Shown here piece after piece: positions 1 to 9,261 of a DNA stretch of 64,000 nt. The DNA comes from Treponema sp. UBA4692. Lineage in GTDB: Bacteria > Spirochaetota > Spirochaetia > Treponematales > Treponemataceae. Both the position numbers and the translations under genes were made by a program. Location: the NCBI GenBank assembly GCA_002404895.1, contig DHKO01000008.1, positions 1 through 64,000 of the forward strand. The letters run 5' to 3'. Numbering within the stretch: the stretch's first letter is position 1; each line of letters starts with the position of its first letter. The notes under the pieces were generated by a model. That model was not told the DNA's origin, made no database searches, and was given only the letters and a program-made list of their open reading frames with translations.

Positions 1-1614
1 GGACTGCGCGGAGTTATGGGCGGTGGCACAAACCGCATGAACACCCTCGAAATAAACCTTGCCACCCAGGGACTTGCAAACTATGTTCTTAAAGCGTTCC
101 CTCAGAAGGCAAAAGACGGAACCTTGAGCGCGGTAATCGCTTACGACAGCCGCAAGAATTCCGATGTCTTCGCAGAGGCTACAGCCCTTATTCTTGCCGC
201 AAACGGAATCAAGGCTTATCTTTTCACAGGTCTCCGCCCTACTCCAGAGCTTTCGTTCGCAATCCGCGAGCTTGGTGCGCAGACAGGCGTTGTCGTAACG
301 GCTTCTCACAACCCGCCGCAGTACAACGGCTACAAGGCTTACTGGGACAACGGAGCGCAGGTAATCGAGCCGCATGATGCTGGAATCATCGATGAAGTGA
401 ACGCGGTAAAATCAGTAAAGACAATCTCAAAGGAAGAAGCGCTTAAATCAGGAAAGCTCGTTATGATTGACAAGGAAATCGACGAGAAATTCTGGGCGAT
501 GTGCAAGGCTCAGCTTTTCCGCCCTGAGCTTATCAAGGAAAAGGCTTCAACAGTAAAAATCGTCTACACGCCGCTCCACGGAACAGGCGCAATGCACGTT
601 GAAAAAGTTCTCGGAGACCTCGGACTCAAAGTTATCACAGTTCCACAGCAGAGAGAGCCAGACGGAAGATTCCCGACAGTTGAAAAGCCGAACCCGGAGG
701 AAGCTCCAGCGCTTAAGCTCGCAGTTGAGCTTGGCGAAAAAGAAAAGGCTGACTGCGTAATGGCAACCGACCCTGACGCAGACAGATTCGGAACTGCGTT
801 CCCTGGAAAAGACGGAAAATTCGTCCTCGTCTCAGGAAACCAGATGGGCGCGCTTTTGTGCGAGTACGTTCTTCTTTCAAGAAAAGAGCTTGGAAAAATG
901 CCTGCAAGCCCGGCTGCAATCCGCTCAATCGTAACATCGCCTTTCTGCGACTATATCTGCAAGAAATTCGGCGTGAAAATGCACGAGTGCCTGACAGGAT
1001 TCAAATGGATTGCCGCTGTTGAGGATGAATTTGAAAAAGACGGCTCAGAAAATTACGTTTTCGGACTTGAAGAGTCTTACGGCTACAAAGTCGAAAAAGA
1101 AGTGATGGACAAGGACGGCGTTTCAGCGGCCGCAATGTGCGCGGAAATGACTTTGTACTGGGCTTCAAAAGGAAAATCAATTCTCGAGCATCTTGACGAT
1201 ATGTGGAAAGAGTACGGATTCTTCGAGGACAGAGCGATTTCGCAGTATTTCCCTGGCTCGGCTGGAAAAGAAGTCATGGCAGGAATTATGACAAAACTCC
1301 GCGCGGAAGGCTTGAAAGTTCTCGGAGGAAAGAAAGTTCTTGAAATCCGCGACATTCAGGAAAGAGTTTCTTACAATCCTGAAAACCCGGCTGAAAAGTC
1401 AAAAATCGCGCTTCCAAAATCAAACGTTCTCCAGTTTGTGCTTGAAGGCGGAACAATCGTTTCAGCCCGTCCGTCAGGAACAGAGCCGAAAATCAAGTTC
1501 TACATCAACTCACGGACTGAGGTCAAAGGAACTCTCGACGAGGCGAAGAAAGAATCGGCTGCTGTATGCGACAAGATTTCTGAGGAAATCAAAGCTCTTC
1601 TTGCAAGCAACTGA
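1..1614 (+). CDS. Phospho-sugar mutase (phosphoglucomutase/phosphomannomutase family), 5' end missing
   Basis: This enzyme interconverts hexose-1-phosphate and hexose-6-phosphate in the cytoplasm. The reading frame is open from base 1 (GLRGVMGGG), matching the conserved FGTxGLRG region near the N-terminus of the family, so the true start lies upstream of the window and roughly 40-60 residues are missing. The phosphoserine loop TASHNP is at 298-315 (Ser codon 304-306), the metal loop DPDADR at about 769-786, the sugar-specificity loop GLEES near 1066-1080, and the phosphate-binding RPSGTEP near 1468-1488. All four active-site loops are intact. The stop overlaps the start of the next gene (ATGA), so the two are translationally coupled. 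Substrate preference (glucose, mannose or pentose) cannot be settled from sequence alone. Confidence 0.93.
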   Translation, partial: GLRGVMGGGTNRMNTLEINLATQGLANYVLKAFPQKAKDGTLSAVIAYDSRKNSDVFAEATALILAANGIKAYLFTGLRPTPELSFAIRELGAQTGVVVTASHNPPQYNGYKAYWDNGAQVIEPHDAGIIDEVNAVKSVKTISKEEALKSGKLVMIDKEIDEKFWAMCKAQLFRPELIKEKASTVKIVYTPLHGTGAMHVEKVLGDLGLKVITVPQQREPDGRFPTVEKPNPEEAPALKLAVELGEKEKADCVMATDPDADRFGTAFPGKDGKFVLVSGNQMGALLCEYVLLSRKELGKMPASPAAIRSIVTSPFCDYICKKFGVKMHECLTGFKWIAAVEDEFEKDGSENYVFGLEESYGYKVEKEVMDKDGVSAAAMCAEMTLYWASKGKSILEHLDDMWKEYGFFEDRAISQYFPGSAGKEVMAGIMTKLRAEGLKVLGGKKVLEIRDIQERVSYNPENPAEKSKIALPKSNVLQFVLEGGTIVSARPSGTEPKIKFYINSRTEVKGTLDEAKKESAAVCDKISEEIKALLASN

Positions 1615-2324
1615 TGAAAAAATCAAGTCTCCACTTGATTACTAACTATAAGCGGCTCCTTAAATCTTTTGATTCGGGAGCCGTTTTCTGCGCAGTTGAC
1701 ACAGAAACCACAGGAATCAAGCTTTATAAAAAAAATCCTGAAAATCCAGACGACAAGACTCTTTTTTGCAGAATAATAGAAATCGGCGCGGTAAAATTCA
1801 GCAAGGACGGCGTGATTTCAACTTTTGACGCGCTGATAAATCCGAACGAAAAACTTTCGCCTTTTATAACAAACCTCACTCACATAACCGACGAGATGCT
1901 GCTTGAAAAGCCGGGCTTCAATTCTGTCGCGGAAACTTTCATGAATTTTCTCGAAAATCCGCAGAGCGACAAGATTTCAGGAATTTCCGAGCCAAAAAAA
2001 ACAATTTTAGTCGCCCACAACGCGCAGTTCGACATCAGATTTCTGAACGCGGAACTTGAAAACTGCGGAAAAAGAAAAATGGAAAATCTCGCTGTTGACA
2101 CGCTAAGGCTTTCGCGGCTTGTATATCAGGACTTTTCAAGCTGGACTCTTCAAAATCTCGCGGCGAAGCTCAACATTCAAGTAAAATCGGCGCACAGGGC
2201 GGATGACGACGCAAGAGTGTGCATGGAGCTTTTTAAATGCTGCATCGAAGATTTCCGGCTTCAATATAGGCAAAAACAGCAGAAACGAGAGAGCCTTGCC
2301 GAGGAAGCTCTTTTTGATTTTTAG
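1614..2324 (+). CDS. DnaQ-like 3'-5' exonuclease (DEDDh family)
   Basis: A 236-residue exonuclease of the DNA polymerase III epsilon type. All three Exo motifs are visible: Exo I DTE (D29, E31), Exo II in AHNAQFD (D140), and Exo III HRADDDA (H194, D199), which is the DEDDh set. The length fits a stand-alone epsilon-like nuclease without a PolC or helicase fusion. The ATG at 1614 overlaps the stop of the upstream mutase gene by one base. It could be the proofreading subunit or a repair/RNA-trimming relative (RNase T or oligoribonuclease side); the insert between Exo I and Exo II (residues 38-130) is longer than in the most compact members, so I do not assign a symbol. Confidence 0.88.
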   Translation: MKKSSLHLITNYKRLLKSFDSGAVFCAVDTETTGIKLYKKNPENPDDKTLFCRIIEIGAVKFSKDGVISTFDALINPNEKLSPFITNLTHITDEMLLEKPGFNSVAETFMNFLENPQSDKISGISEPKKTILVAHNAQFDIRFLNAELENCGKRKMENLAVDTLRLSRLVYQDFSSWTLQNLAAKLNIQVKSAHRADDDARVCMELFKCCIEDFRLQYRQKQQKRESLAEEALFDF

Positions 2325-2348
2325 ACAGCGGACAACAAAGCGGAAAAT

Positions 2349-2377
2349 GCAGGCAAACCGGCCCTGCTGGCGCCTGC
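2349..2377 (+). other. Small hairpin after the exonuclease gene
   Basis: GCAGGC (2349-2354) and GCCTGC (2372-2377) form a six-base-pair stem just after the exonuclease stop codon. No U-tract follows, so it is at best a weak terminator or processing hairpin. Confidence 0.3.
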
Positions 2378-2389
2378 TAAAATCTCTGA

Positions 2390-2418
2390 TTGACTGTAAA
2401 AATCGTAAATGTTAAAAT
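2390..2418 (+). promoter_or_regulatory. Sigma70-type promoter for the SurA/PpiD-like gene
   Basis: TTGACT (2390-2395), a 17-bp spacer and TAAAAT (2413-2418) precede the gene by about 35 bases of leader. A Shine-Dalgarno-like AGGAA lies just before the ATG at 2459. Confidence 0.75.
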
Positions 2419-2458
2419 ATTTGCTATCTTTTAAACATATCAAAAAAAGGAATAAAAA

Positions 2459-3931
2459 ATGAAAAATAAGGGTTATTGGATTGGCTCGGTGATTATTTTC
2501 GTTCTTGCCGTTGTCTGCTTCGTTGTTTTTGGCGTTGGAACAGAAATCATCAACGCGGTTACAGGAGCTGGAAAGGCTTCTTCTTTCGGCAAATACGATG
2601 GAAAAGACATTGAGCTTGTTCCGGGTTCTGATTTTGCGAACGCAGTCCAGAATTATTCAAACTACTTCCAGTCGCAGGGACAAAATCTTGATGAAAACGC
2701 ATATTTCTATATTTACAGCTATGCTTTCAACGCTGCTGTGCAGTCAATGGCTTACAAGGACGCTGTAAAAAAATCAGGATACGCTCCAAGCGAAAAGTCA
2801 GTTTCAAGAGCAATGCTCCCTTATTTCTCAAGCAACGGAAAATTTGACCCGGCAATTTACGCTCAGGTTTCAGAATCAGACAAATCTTCTATTAAAAAGG
2901 ACATCGTAAACAGCCTGACTTATCAGCGTTTCGCCGAGGACGTTTTTGGAAGTTCCAGCGGCGATGAAAAGATGTTCGGAGCTAAGGCTTCATCAAAAGA
3001 AGCGGCATTTGCGGAAGAGATTGCGACAACAAAAAGAGGATTCGAGATTGCATATTTTGACAAGAACGCTTACCCGGATTCAGAAGTTCTTGCATACGCA
3101 AACGAAAACAAAGACAAATTTGAAAAATACTCGCTTTCAATCGTTTCTTTCGACGACGAGGCTGAGGCAAAGAAAATCCGCGCCCAGATTTTGAACAATG
3201 AAATCACTTTCGAGGACGCGATTTCTGAATATTCAAAAAAATATTACAGCAACTCTGAAGGAAAAATCACAAACAGCTACGCTTATCAGATTTCTTCAAA
3301 CATCGCAAATGCGGATGACTTTTCAAAGATTTCTTCACTCAAAAACGATGAAGTCAGCGATGTAATCAAAATGCACAACGGATACACAATCTACAAATGC
3401 ACAGGCGACAAAGTTGCTGCGAATTTTGAAGACGAGGCGACTCTCAAAGACGTTAAATCTTACATCAAATCAAACGAGTCTGGAAGAATCGAAGACTTCT
3501 TTATGAACAAGGCGAACGGCTTTGCAAAAGCTGCGGCTGGCAATTTCACGGAAGCGGCAAATGAATTTGAAGCTGAAACAGCATCAGTTGCTCCGTTCCC
3601 GCTCAACTACGGAGAGCTTTCATTCGCAGACAAAATCACGGCAGGCGACATTTCTGCCCTTGCAAATGCAGGCTCAAACGAGAATCTCCTTGAAAAAGCA
3701 TTCGCTTTGAAAGAAAACGAGATTTCAGAGCCGATTGTAAACGGAAACTACATCGTTGTTATGAAACTTACTAGCACGGAAAAAACTGAAATTTCAGACG
3801 ACGAGAAAAAAGCTGTTGCAAACGCGCTCGCAGAATACGACCAGATTTCCGCACAGACTGCAATTCTGACTTCTGACAAAGTTCAGAACAATGTTGCGCA
3901 GACTTATTTTAAAAGCATCCGTAACAAATAA
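2459..3931 (+). CDS. Membrane-anchored SurA/PpiD-like peptidyl-prolyl isomerase (chaperone)
   Basis: A 490-residue predicted periplasmic folding factor. Residues 8-30 are a single hydrophobic segment that acts as signal anchor or uncleaved signal peptide. The following stretch to about residue 175 resembles a SurA N-terminal chaperone domain. A parvulin-type (PpiC) region follows around residues 215-330; its hallmarks are FEDAISEYS, a pattern of conserved acidic and serine positions, and a closing IKMHNGYTIYK. The C-terminal part (about 330-490) is less typical. Family members help outer-membrane proteins and lipoproteins fold. The gene has its own promoter and RBS and is followed immediately (no gap) by the DUF115 gene. 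Prolyl isomerase activity is inferred; many spirochaetal members act only as chaperones. Confidence 0.8.
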   Translation: MKNKGYWIGSVIIFVLAVVCFVVFGVGTEIINAVTGAGKASSFGKYDGKDIELVPGSDFANAVQNYSNYFQSQGQNLDENAYFYIYSYAFNAAVQSMAYKDAVKKSGYAPSEKSVSRAMLPYFSSNGKFDPAIYAQVSESDKSSIKKDIVNSLTYQRFAEDVFGSSSGDEKMFGAKASSKEAAFAEEIATTKRGFEIAYFDKNAYPDSEVLAYANENKDKFEKYSLSIVSFDDEAEAKKIRAQILNNEITFEDAISEYSKKYYSNSEGKITNSYAYQISSNIANADDFSKISSLKNDEVSDVIKMHNGYTIYKCTGDKVAANFEDEATLKDVKSYIKSNESGRIEDFFMNKANGFAKAAAGNFTEAANEFEAETASVAPFPLNYGELSFADKITAGDISALANAGSNENLLEKAFALKENEISEPIVNGNYIVVMKLTSTEKTEISDDEKKAVANALAEYDQISAQTAILTSDKVQNNVAQTYFKSIRNK

Positions 3932-5653
3932 TTGAATCAAACTGATTTTCAAAAGCCCTGTCTGGTTGATACTGGCCGGGGCTTTTCTGTTTATTATCAA
4001 AACCGTTTTCTCTATTCAAAATACGCGCCCAAAAAAACGATTGTAACTGCTGTCGAAAATCTTGAAGTTTTTCCGGGAACGCTTTTTTTGATTTTCTCGC
4101 CGCTTTTGTGGCATGGTCTTGAGGAGCTTTTAGAAAAACTTCCTGAAAAATGCTTTATTCTCGCTCTTGAAAGGGATTTTGAGCTTTACGCGCTTGCAGA
4201 AAAATCGCTAAAAGAAAAAATCGAAAAAAATCCTGAACTTAAAATCGCAGAAAAAACAAGGCTTCTTTCTCCTGAAAAAATTCCATATATCGTCAATATC
4301 ATCTTGAATCAAAATATTGAAAAAAAAGACGAAATTCCGCCAGTCTATAATTTCAGGCGGGTAATCCATCTTGAATTTTCTGGCGGTGCGGCTTTTAATA
4401 AGGAATTTTATCAGAATGTTTCAATGCTCGCGCAAAACGCAATCGGCTCATTCTGGAAAAACCGGCTCACTTTGACAAGGCTTGGAAGATTGTATTCAAG
4501 AAACATTTTCAAGAATCTTTCAAATCTGCCGTATGCAGCTGATTTCTCGAATTTCATCAAAAAAATCGAAAAACCGATTTTCATATTTGGGGCGGGCGAA
4601 AGCACCGTTGAGACATTAAAAGAACTCGGCACAAGAGAACTTCAAAAATGCTTTGTATTATGCGTGGACGCGGCACTGCCTGTGCTAAGCGCATTCAAAG
4701 CAATTCCAGATGCGGTTGTGGCGGTTGAAGGCCAGCTTGCAATTGAAAAAGCGTACATCGGAAACGCGAAGCTAAAATCATTTGTTTTTGCCGATATGGC
4801 TTCAAGAAAGCAGGTTTTGTCGCACTCGAAAAACTTCGCATATTTTGCCTCGGAATATTCAAAGACAAATTTTCTTGAAAACTTGAAAAAACACGATTTT
4901 TTCCCGAAGACGATTCCGGCTCTCGGCTCGGTCGGGCTTACAGCCTCATATCTCGCGCTTGAACTAAGAAAATCACAAGAGATTCCTGTATTTGCGGCAG
5001 GGCTTGACTTTGACTTTTCTCTTGGAAAAACGCACGCGCAGAATGCTCCAGCCCACATTTTGCGTCTTATTTCTTCAGACAGAATCAGAAAAACAGCAAA
5101 TTATGATTCGGCTTTCAAAAACGGAGCTTCAAGGCTTGGAAAAATAAATGGAAAAGATTTTTTCACCGATATTTCACTTTCGAACTACGCAAAATCATTC
5201 AATGATGTTTTTGGGAAAACCATAAATTTCTTCAGCTGCTCAGAATTCGGCTTGAACCTTGGAATTCCGCAAGTTAAAAATGGCGCTGTGAAAAATTTCT
5301 TAAAAAAAATAAAAAACAACGGCACAAGTCTTTTGAATTCTGAAAATCAAAACATAAAATCAAAAGAAAAAATCCGAAGAGACATTCTGCTCTACATGAA
5401 AAATGAGGAAAATGCGCTTGAAAGAATCAAAAATCTCTTGTCGAATGGAAAAGGCGAAAAACAGACGCAGGAAAACTTTGAGAAAGAGCTTGAAAACTTG
5501 ATTACAGAACGCGAATATCTTTTTCTGCACTTTCCAGACGGATACAAATGCGACACAAAAGACATCAGTTTTTTAAAACGCGTCAGAAGCGAGCTTGATT
5601 TTTTCTTGAAAGACATCAAAAATGCGGCTGAGCTTTTACAGAAAAGCGAATAA
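3932..5653 (+). CDS. DUF115 / motility-associated factor (Maf-like) glycosyltransferase family protein
   Basis: A 573-residue protein of the DUF115 family (MptE-like core). Some members sit in flagellar gene sets and are linked to flagellin glycosylation. The N-terminus carries YLYSKYAPKK, typical of spirochaetal members; the Rossmann-like core is PIFIFGAGES (GAGES at residues 220-224) followed by a DAAL segment and an IPDAVVAVEG block. The C-terminal 130 residues are lysine-rich and helical. The start is TTG directly abutting the upstream stop, without a clear Shine-Dalgarno sequence, so translation is probably coupled to the foldase gene. No ATG gives a better N-terminus. Whether it transfers a sugar or binds a nucleotide is not shown by the sequence. 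Confidence 0.75.
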   Translation: MNQTDFQKPCLVDTGRGFSVYYQNRFLYSKYAPKKTIVTAVENLEVFPGTLFLIFSPLLWHGLEELLEKLPEKCFILALERDFELYALAEKSLKEKIEKNPELKIAEKTRLLSPEKIPYIVNIILNQNIEKKDEIPPVYNFRRVIHLEFSGGAAFNKEFYQNVSMLAQNAIGSFWKNRLTLTRLGRLYSRNIFKNLSNLPYAADFSNFIKKIEKPIFIFGAGESTVETLKELGTRELQKCFVLCVDAALPVLSAFKAIPDAVVAVEGQLAIEKAYIGNAKLKSFVFADMASRKQVLSHSKNFAYFASEYSKTNFLENLKKHDFFPKTIPALGSVGLTASYLALELRKSQEIPVFAAGLDFDFSLGKTHAQNAPAHILRLISSDRIRKTANYDSAFKNGASRLGKINGKDFFTDISLSNYAKSFNDVFGKTINFFSCSEFGLNLGIPQVKNGAVKNFLKKIKNNGTSLLNSENQNIKSKEKIRRDILLYMKNEENALERIKNLLSNGKGEKQTQENFEKELENLITEREYLFLHFPDGYKCDTKDISFLKRVRSELDFFLKDIKNAAELLQKSE

Positions 5654-5741
5654 GCTAAAAATATGGCAATTTCAAACTGTTCAAAAACGCCGGTTTTCTG
5701 AAAAAAAATCCTTGAAAAGCTAAAAATCTCGTTCTTTTTAT

Positions 5742-5795
5742 AAAAAAAATCCTGCATTTAAGAACGTGTTTCAGCACTAAACGCAGGATTTTTTA
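5742..5795. terminator. Bidirectional rho-independent terminator between convergent genes
   Basis: AAATCCTGC (5747-5755) pairs with GCAGGATTT (5783-5791). A-rich and T-rich flanks lie on either side, so it can end both the DUF115 gene (+) and lepA (-). The loop is 27 nt. Confidence 0.8.
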
Positions 5796-5807
5796 TTTTC
5801 ATCTTTT

Positions 5808-7610
5808 TTACTCGTCTTTTTCTTTCAGGACTGCGAGGAACGCGCTTTGCGGAAGTTCCACGTTTCCAATCATCTTCATGCGTTTTTTTCCTTCCTTCTG
5901 CTTTTCAAGAAGCTTGCGTTTTCGCGTAACATCGCCGCCGTAGCATTTTGCAAGAACGTCTTTTCTGACAGGATTCACGGTTTCACGCGCGATAATCTGG
6001 CTTCCGATTGCGCCTTGAATCGCAATTTTGAACTGCTGGCGTGAAATCTCGTCTTTAAGCCGCTCGCATACTTTTTTTGCCCGGGCTGCGGCTTCAGGCT
6101 TGAATGCGAGCTGTGAAAGAGCGTCAACAGGCTTTCCGTTGAGCAAAATATCAACTTTTACGAGCTGAGTCGGCTTATAGTCCGTAACCTCGTAGTCAAA
6201 CGAAGCGTAGCCACGGCTATAGCTTTTCAGCTTGTCATAAAAATCAAAAAGAACCTCGGCAAGCGGCATATCATAAGTAAGCTCAACGCGTTTTTCATCA
6301 AGATAAGTCATATTCGTCTGCATTCCGCGCTTTTCCGTGCAGAGATTCATAATCGAGCCGATGTATTCTGACGGAGTTATAATCGAAGCGTTGATGTAAG
6401 GCTCCCACGCCTCCTGAACTTTTGTCTCAGGATACTCAGTCGGATTATCGATAATCTTCTCGTCTCCGTTTGTCATCTTGACTTTGTACTGAACAGACGG
6501 AGCTGTAAAAATAACCGCCTGGTCATAGTCGCGCTCAAGACGCTCCTGAACAATTTCAAGATGAAGAAGCCCCAAAAATCCGCAGCGGAAGCCGTTTCCC
6601 AAAGCGAGCGAATTGTCTTTCTCGTAGACAAGCGAAGCATCGTTCAGCTTTAGTTTTTCCATGCTGTCGCGAAGCTCCTCGTAGTCGTTTGAATCCATAG
6701 GATAAATCGAAGAGAAAACGACAGGCTTTACTTCTTTGAATCCGTCAAGCGGAACAGGCGCAGGATTAGAAGCCAAAGTTACAGTGTCGCCAACACGCAC
6801 ATCGCTTACAGTTTTTACGCCCGCGATTATATATCCAACATCGCCAGCCTCAAGATAAGGACGCTCCTCATAATTGATTTTGAATATTCCAATCTGGTCA
6901 ACTTTGTAATCAGTTCCTTTCGCCATAAAACGGATTACATCGCCCTTCTTGATTCTGCCCTCTTTTACTCTGATATGAACGACAACGCCTCTGTACTCGT
7001 CATAATGGCAGTCAAAAATCAAAGCCTGAGCATTTCCGTCGGGATTTCCTGTAGGAGCCGGGAATTTTGTTACAATCGCCTCCATAAGCTCGTCGATTCC
7101 CTCGCCTGTTTTTGCAGAAACACAGACTGCGTCGTTTGAGTCAAGCCCCAAATCGTGGTCAATCTGCTTTTTGACAGACGGAATGTCCGCGCTTGGAAGG
7201 TCGATTTTGTTGATGACAGGAACAATCGCCAAGTCATGCTCCATCGCCATATAAAGATTGGAGACAGTTTGGCTTTCAACGCCCTGGCTTGCGTCAACCA
7301 AAAGAAGCGCGCCCTCGCAAGAAGCAATCGCGCGGCTGACCTCATAAGAAAAATCGACATGGCCGGGAGTGTCAACGAAGTTAAGCTCGTAGTCGTGTCC
7401 GTCTTTCGCATGATAAGGAATCGTAACCGCCTGGCTTTTTATTGTGATTCCGCGCTCGCGCTCAATATCCATATTGTCGAGAATCTGGTTTGTCATCTGG
7501 CGGTCATCGATGATTTTCGCTTTTTGAATCAGCCTGTCGGATAAAGTCGATTTTCCGTGGTCAATGTGGGCAACAATGCAAAAGTTGCGCTTGTATTTCA
7601 TTTCTGTCAT
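5808..7610 (-). CDS. lepA: Elongation factor 4 (LepA) GTPase
   Basis: A 600-residue translational GTPase, the normal length for LepA. G-motifs run in order: AHIDHGKST (G1), RGITIKSQ (G2), DTPGHVDF (G3), NKIDLP (G4) and SAKTG (G5). The C-terminal LepA-specific domain includes KCYGGDVTRKRKLLEKQK. EF4 binds ribosomes and is thought to help stalled or back-tracked translation and subunit assembly. The ATG at 7610 is preceded by AAGGAAA at good spacing; a second in-frame ATG three codons later is less well placed. It is the last gene of a three-gene minus-strand run with the secreted protease and the TPR protein, 16 nt after the protease stop. Confidence 0.97.
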   Translation of the reverse strand: MTEMKYKRNFCIVAHIDHGKSTLSDRLIQKAKIIDDRQMTNQILDNMDIERERGITIKSQAVTIPYHAKDGHDYELNFVDTPGHVDFSYEVSRAIASCEGALLLVDASQGVESQTVSNLYMAMEHDLAIVPVINKIDLPSADIPSVKKQIDHDLGLDSNDAVCVSAKTGEGIDELMEAIVTKFPAPTGNPDGNAQALIFDCHYDEYRGVVVHIRVKEGRIKKGDVIRFMAKGTDYKVDQIGIFKINYEERPYLEAGDVGYIIAGVKTVSDVRVGDTVTLASNPAPVPLDGFKEVKPVVFSSIYPMDSNDYEELRDSMEKLKLNDASLVYEKDNSLALGNGFRCGFLGLLHLEIVQERLERDYDQAVIFTAPSVQYKVKMTNGDEKIIDNPTEYPETKVQEAWEPYINASIITPSEYIGSIMNLCTEKRGMQTNMTYLDEKRVELTYDMPLAEVLFDFYDKLKSYSRGYASFDYEVTDYKPTQLVKVDILLNGKPVDALSQLAFKPEAAARAKKVCERLKDEISRQQFKIAIQGAIGSQIIARETVNPVRKDVLAKCYGGDVTRKRKLLEKQKEGKKRMKMIGNVELPQSAFLAVLKEKDE

Positions 7611-7626
7611 TTTTCTTTCCTTTTTA

Positions 7627-9258
7627 TTAAAAATAATACGGACTGTCCAAAACCGAAGCGAACGCCATATTTATATCAAGATAGCCTTTTTTTCTGTTTT
7701 TTGAGTGAAGCTCAACATACAATGCCGTTTTTTCATCGTTCAGTTTCAGGCTCACGATTTCAAGCGGGTCGCTCTCGCTGAATCCGTATTCATCCGCAAC
7801 AGAGCCTTTTATGATTTTCTCGACTGAATATTTTTTTGAGCTTATAGTCGAGACTGAAGTCAGCTTCATTCCGAAAATCGGATAGGCAGAATTCGCGAAC
7901 AAGTCGCTTTTGTAAATCACGTAGCCCGGAGATTCAGGGCGCGCTGCAAGATAAAGAGTTCCATCAAGCTCTTTATCATCTTCTCCGCGGCGGTATTTCA
8001 GCTTTATAATCGACTTTGCGGGATTCTTCATCATTACGCTCTGCATTTCTTCAAGAGAAGCGATTTTCTGTCCGTCAAATTCTGTGATTACATCTCCAGA
8101 ACGAAGTTTCGCCCGGCTTGCGCTTCCGCCCGGAAGAATGTACTGAATTTCAAGCCCGGAATTTTTGCCAAGCTCTTTTTTTGTGTGTCCGTAGCATCCG
8201 AGCCACGGATGGCTTATCTTTCCGCCGGCATACAGCGAAGGCAAAAGGCTTTTCAGATATTCAACAGGAATCGCGAAATTCAAGCCCTCGTACTGCAACA
8301 TTCCGGCAAAAACAACAGCCTGAACGTTTCCGTTCTCATCAATGCAAGGTCCGCCTGAATTTCCGGAGTTCACAGCCGCGTCAATCTGCATCACAGAGCC
8401 GAGCGAGAAAAGTTTTCTGTCAACCGCGCTCACAATTCCGCTTGTCAAAGTTCTCTCAAGACCGACCGGCGAGCCAATCACATAGACTTTGTCGCCGACT
8501 TCCAAATCTGAGCTTGAGCCGAGATTAAAGACGTAAGGAGCTTCAACTTCGGTTTTTATCAAGGCCAAGTCGATTTCGGAATCCCAGCCTATTACTTTCG
8601 CGGGAATTTTCGTGTCTGTATCTTTTCCGACTTTTATGTAAAGCTTTGAGTAAGCCGAGCTTTTTCTGTCAACAACGTCCTCGATAACGTGATTGTTCGT
8701 GATTATGTATCCGTCTTTTGATATGAAAAATCCGGAGCCGATAACGCGGTCGGCATAGCCCATTCCATTCTCGACTTTTATTCCCTTGTCAACCCAGATT
8801 GTTACAGTTCCGTCAATCAATTCTGAAACTTTCTTTTCCAATGATTTTGACGGAGATGAAGAAAGTCCCGGCACTTTCGCATTATGAAGAGAATCAAGCT
8901 CCTCTTTGCTTTTCGAAAGCGAAGAAAGTCCTTTATAAGACACATTTTCAAGAGAAGTGTAAAGACGTTTGGCGTTGAAATAATCCTCATTTTCAATGCA
9001 CTTGTTGAATTCAGCGACAACCTTGTCAAAACACTGCGAAAGAATGTCATCGTCGCCCAAAAGATAAGCGCGCCACAGAGACTGAACAGAATTATCTTCC
9101 ATTAAAGAAGTGATTCTCCCAGCCTCGGCTCTCCGCGCGTCTTCCTGAGTGTAGTCAATATCAGAAAAAACATCTTCCGGGTCTTTTACAGTCGCGCACG
9201 AAAACAAAAAGGCAGAAAAAATTCCTGCCGCAGCAATAAACTTGTTTTTTTTCATCAT
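7627..9258 (-). CDS. HtrA-like S1C serine protease with PDZ domain, predicted lipoprotein
   Basis: A 543-residue exported trypsin-like protease. The N-terminus is a lipoprotein signal ending in LFSC (C21). Residues 22-145 form a helical pre-domain not seen in DegP. The protease domain follows with the catalytic triad intact: H190 in TNNHV, D230 in DSEIDLALI and S301 in NSGNSGGP. A PDZ domain lies around residues 355-430 (GLEIQYILPGGSASRAKLRSGDVI), then an extra C-terminal domain to the end. Family members degrade or refold damaged envelope proteins. The gene begins three bases after the stop of the upstream TPR gene and ends 16 nt before lepA. The combination of lipid anchor, long pre-domain and C-terminal extension differs from standard DegP/DegQ. 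Confidence 0.88.
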   Translation of the reverse strand: MMKKNKFIAAAGIFSAFLFSCATVKDPEDVFSDIDYTQEDARRAEAGRITSLMEDNSVQSLWRAYLLGDDDILSQCFDKVVAEFNKCIENEDYFNAKRLYTSLENVSYKGLSSLSKSKEELDSLHNAKVPGLSSSPSKSLEKKVSELIDGTVTIWVDKGIKVENGMGYADRVIGSGFFISKDGYIITNNHVIEDVVDRKSSAYSKLYIKVGKDTDTKIPAKVIGWDSEIDLALIKTEVEAPYVFNLGSSSDLEVGDKVYVIGSPVGLERTLTSGIVSAVDRKLFSLGSVMQIDAAVNSGNSGGPCIDENGNVQAVVFAGMLQYEGLNFAIPVEYLKSLLPSLYAGGKISHPWLGCYGHTKKELGKNSGLEIQYILPGGSASRAKLRSGDVITEFDGQKIASLEEMQSVMMKNPAKSIIKLKYRRGEDDKELDGTLYLAARPESPGYVIYKSDLFANSAYPIFGMKLTSVSTISSKKYSVEKIIKGSVADEYGFSESDPLEIVSLKLNDEKTALYVELHSKNRKKGYLDINMAFASVLDSPYYF

Positions 9259-9261
9259 TTT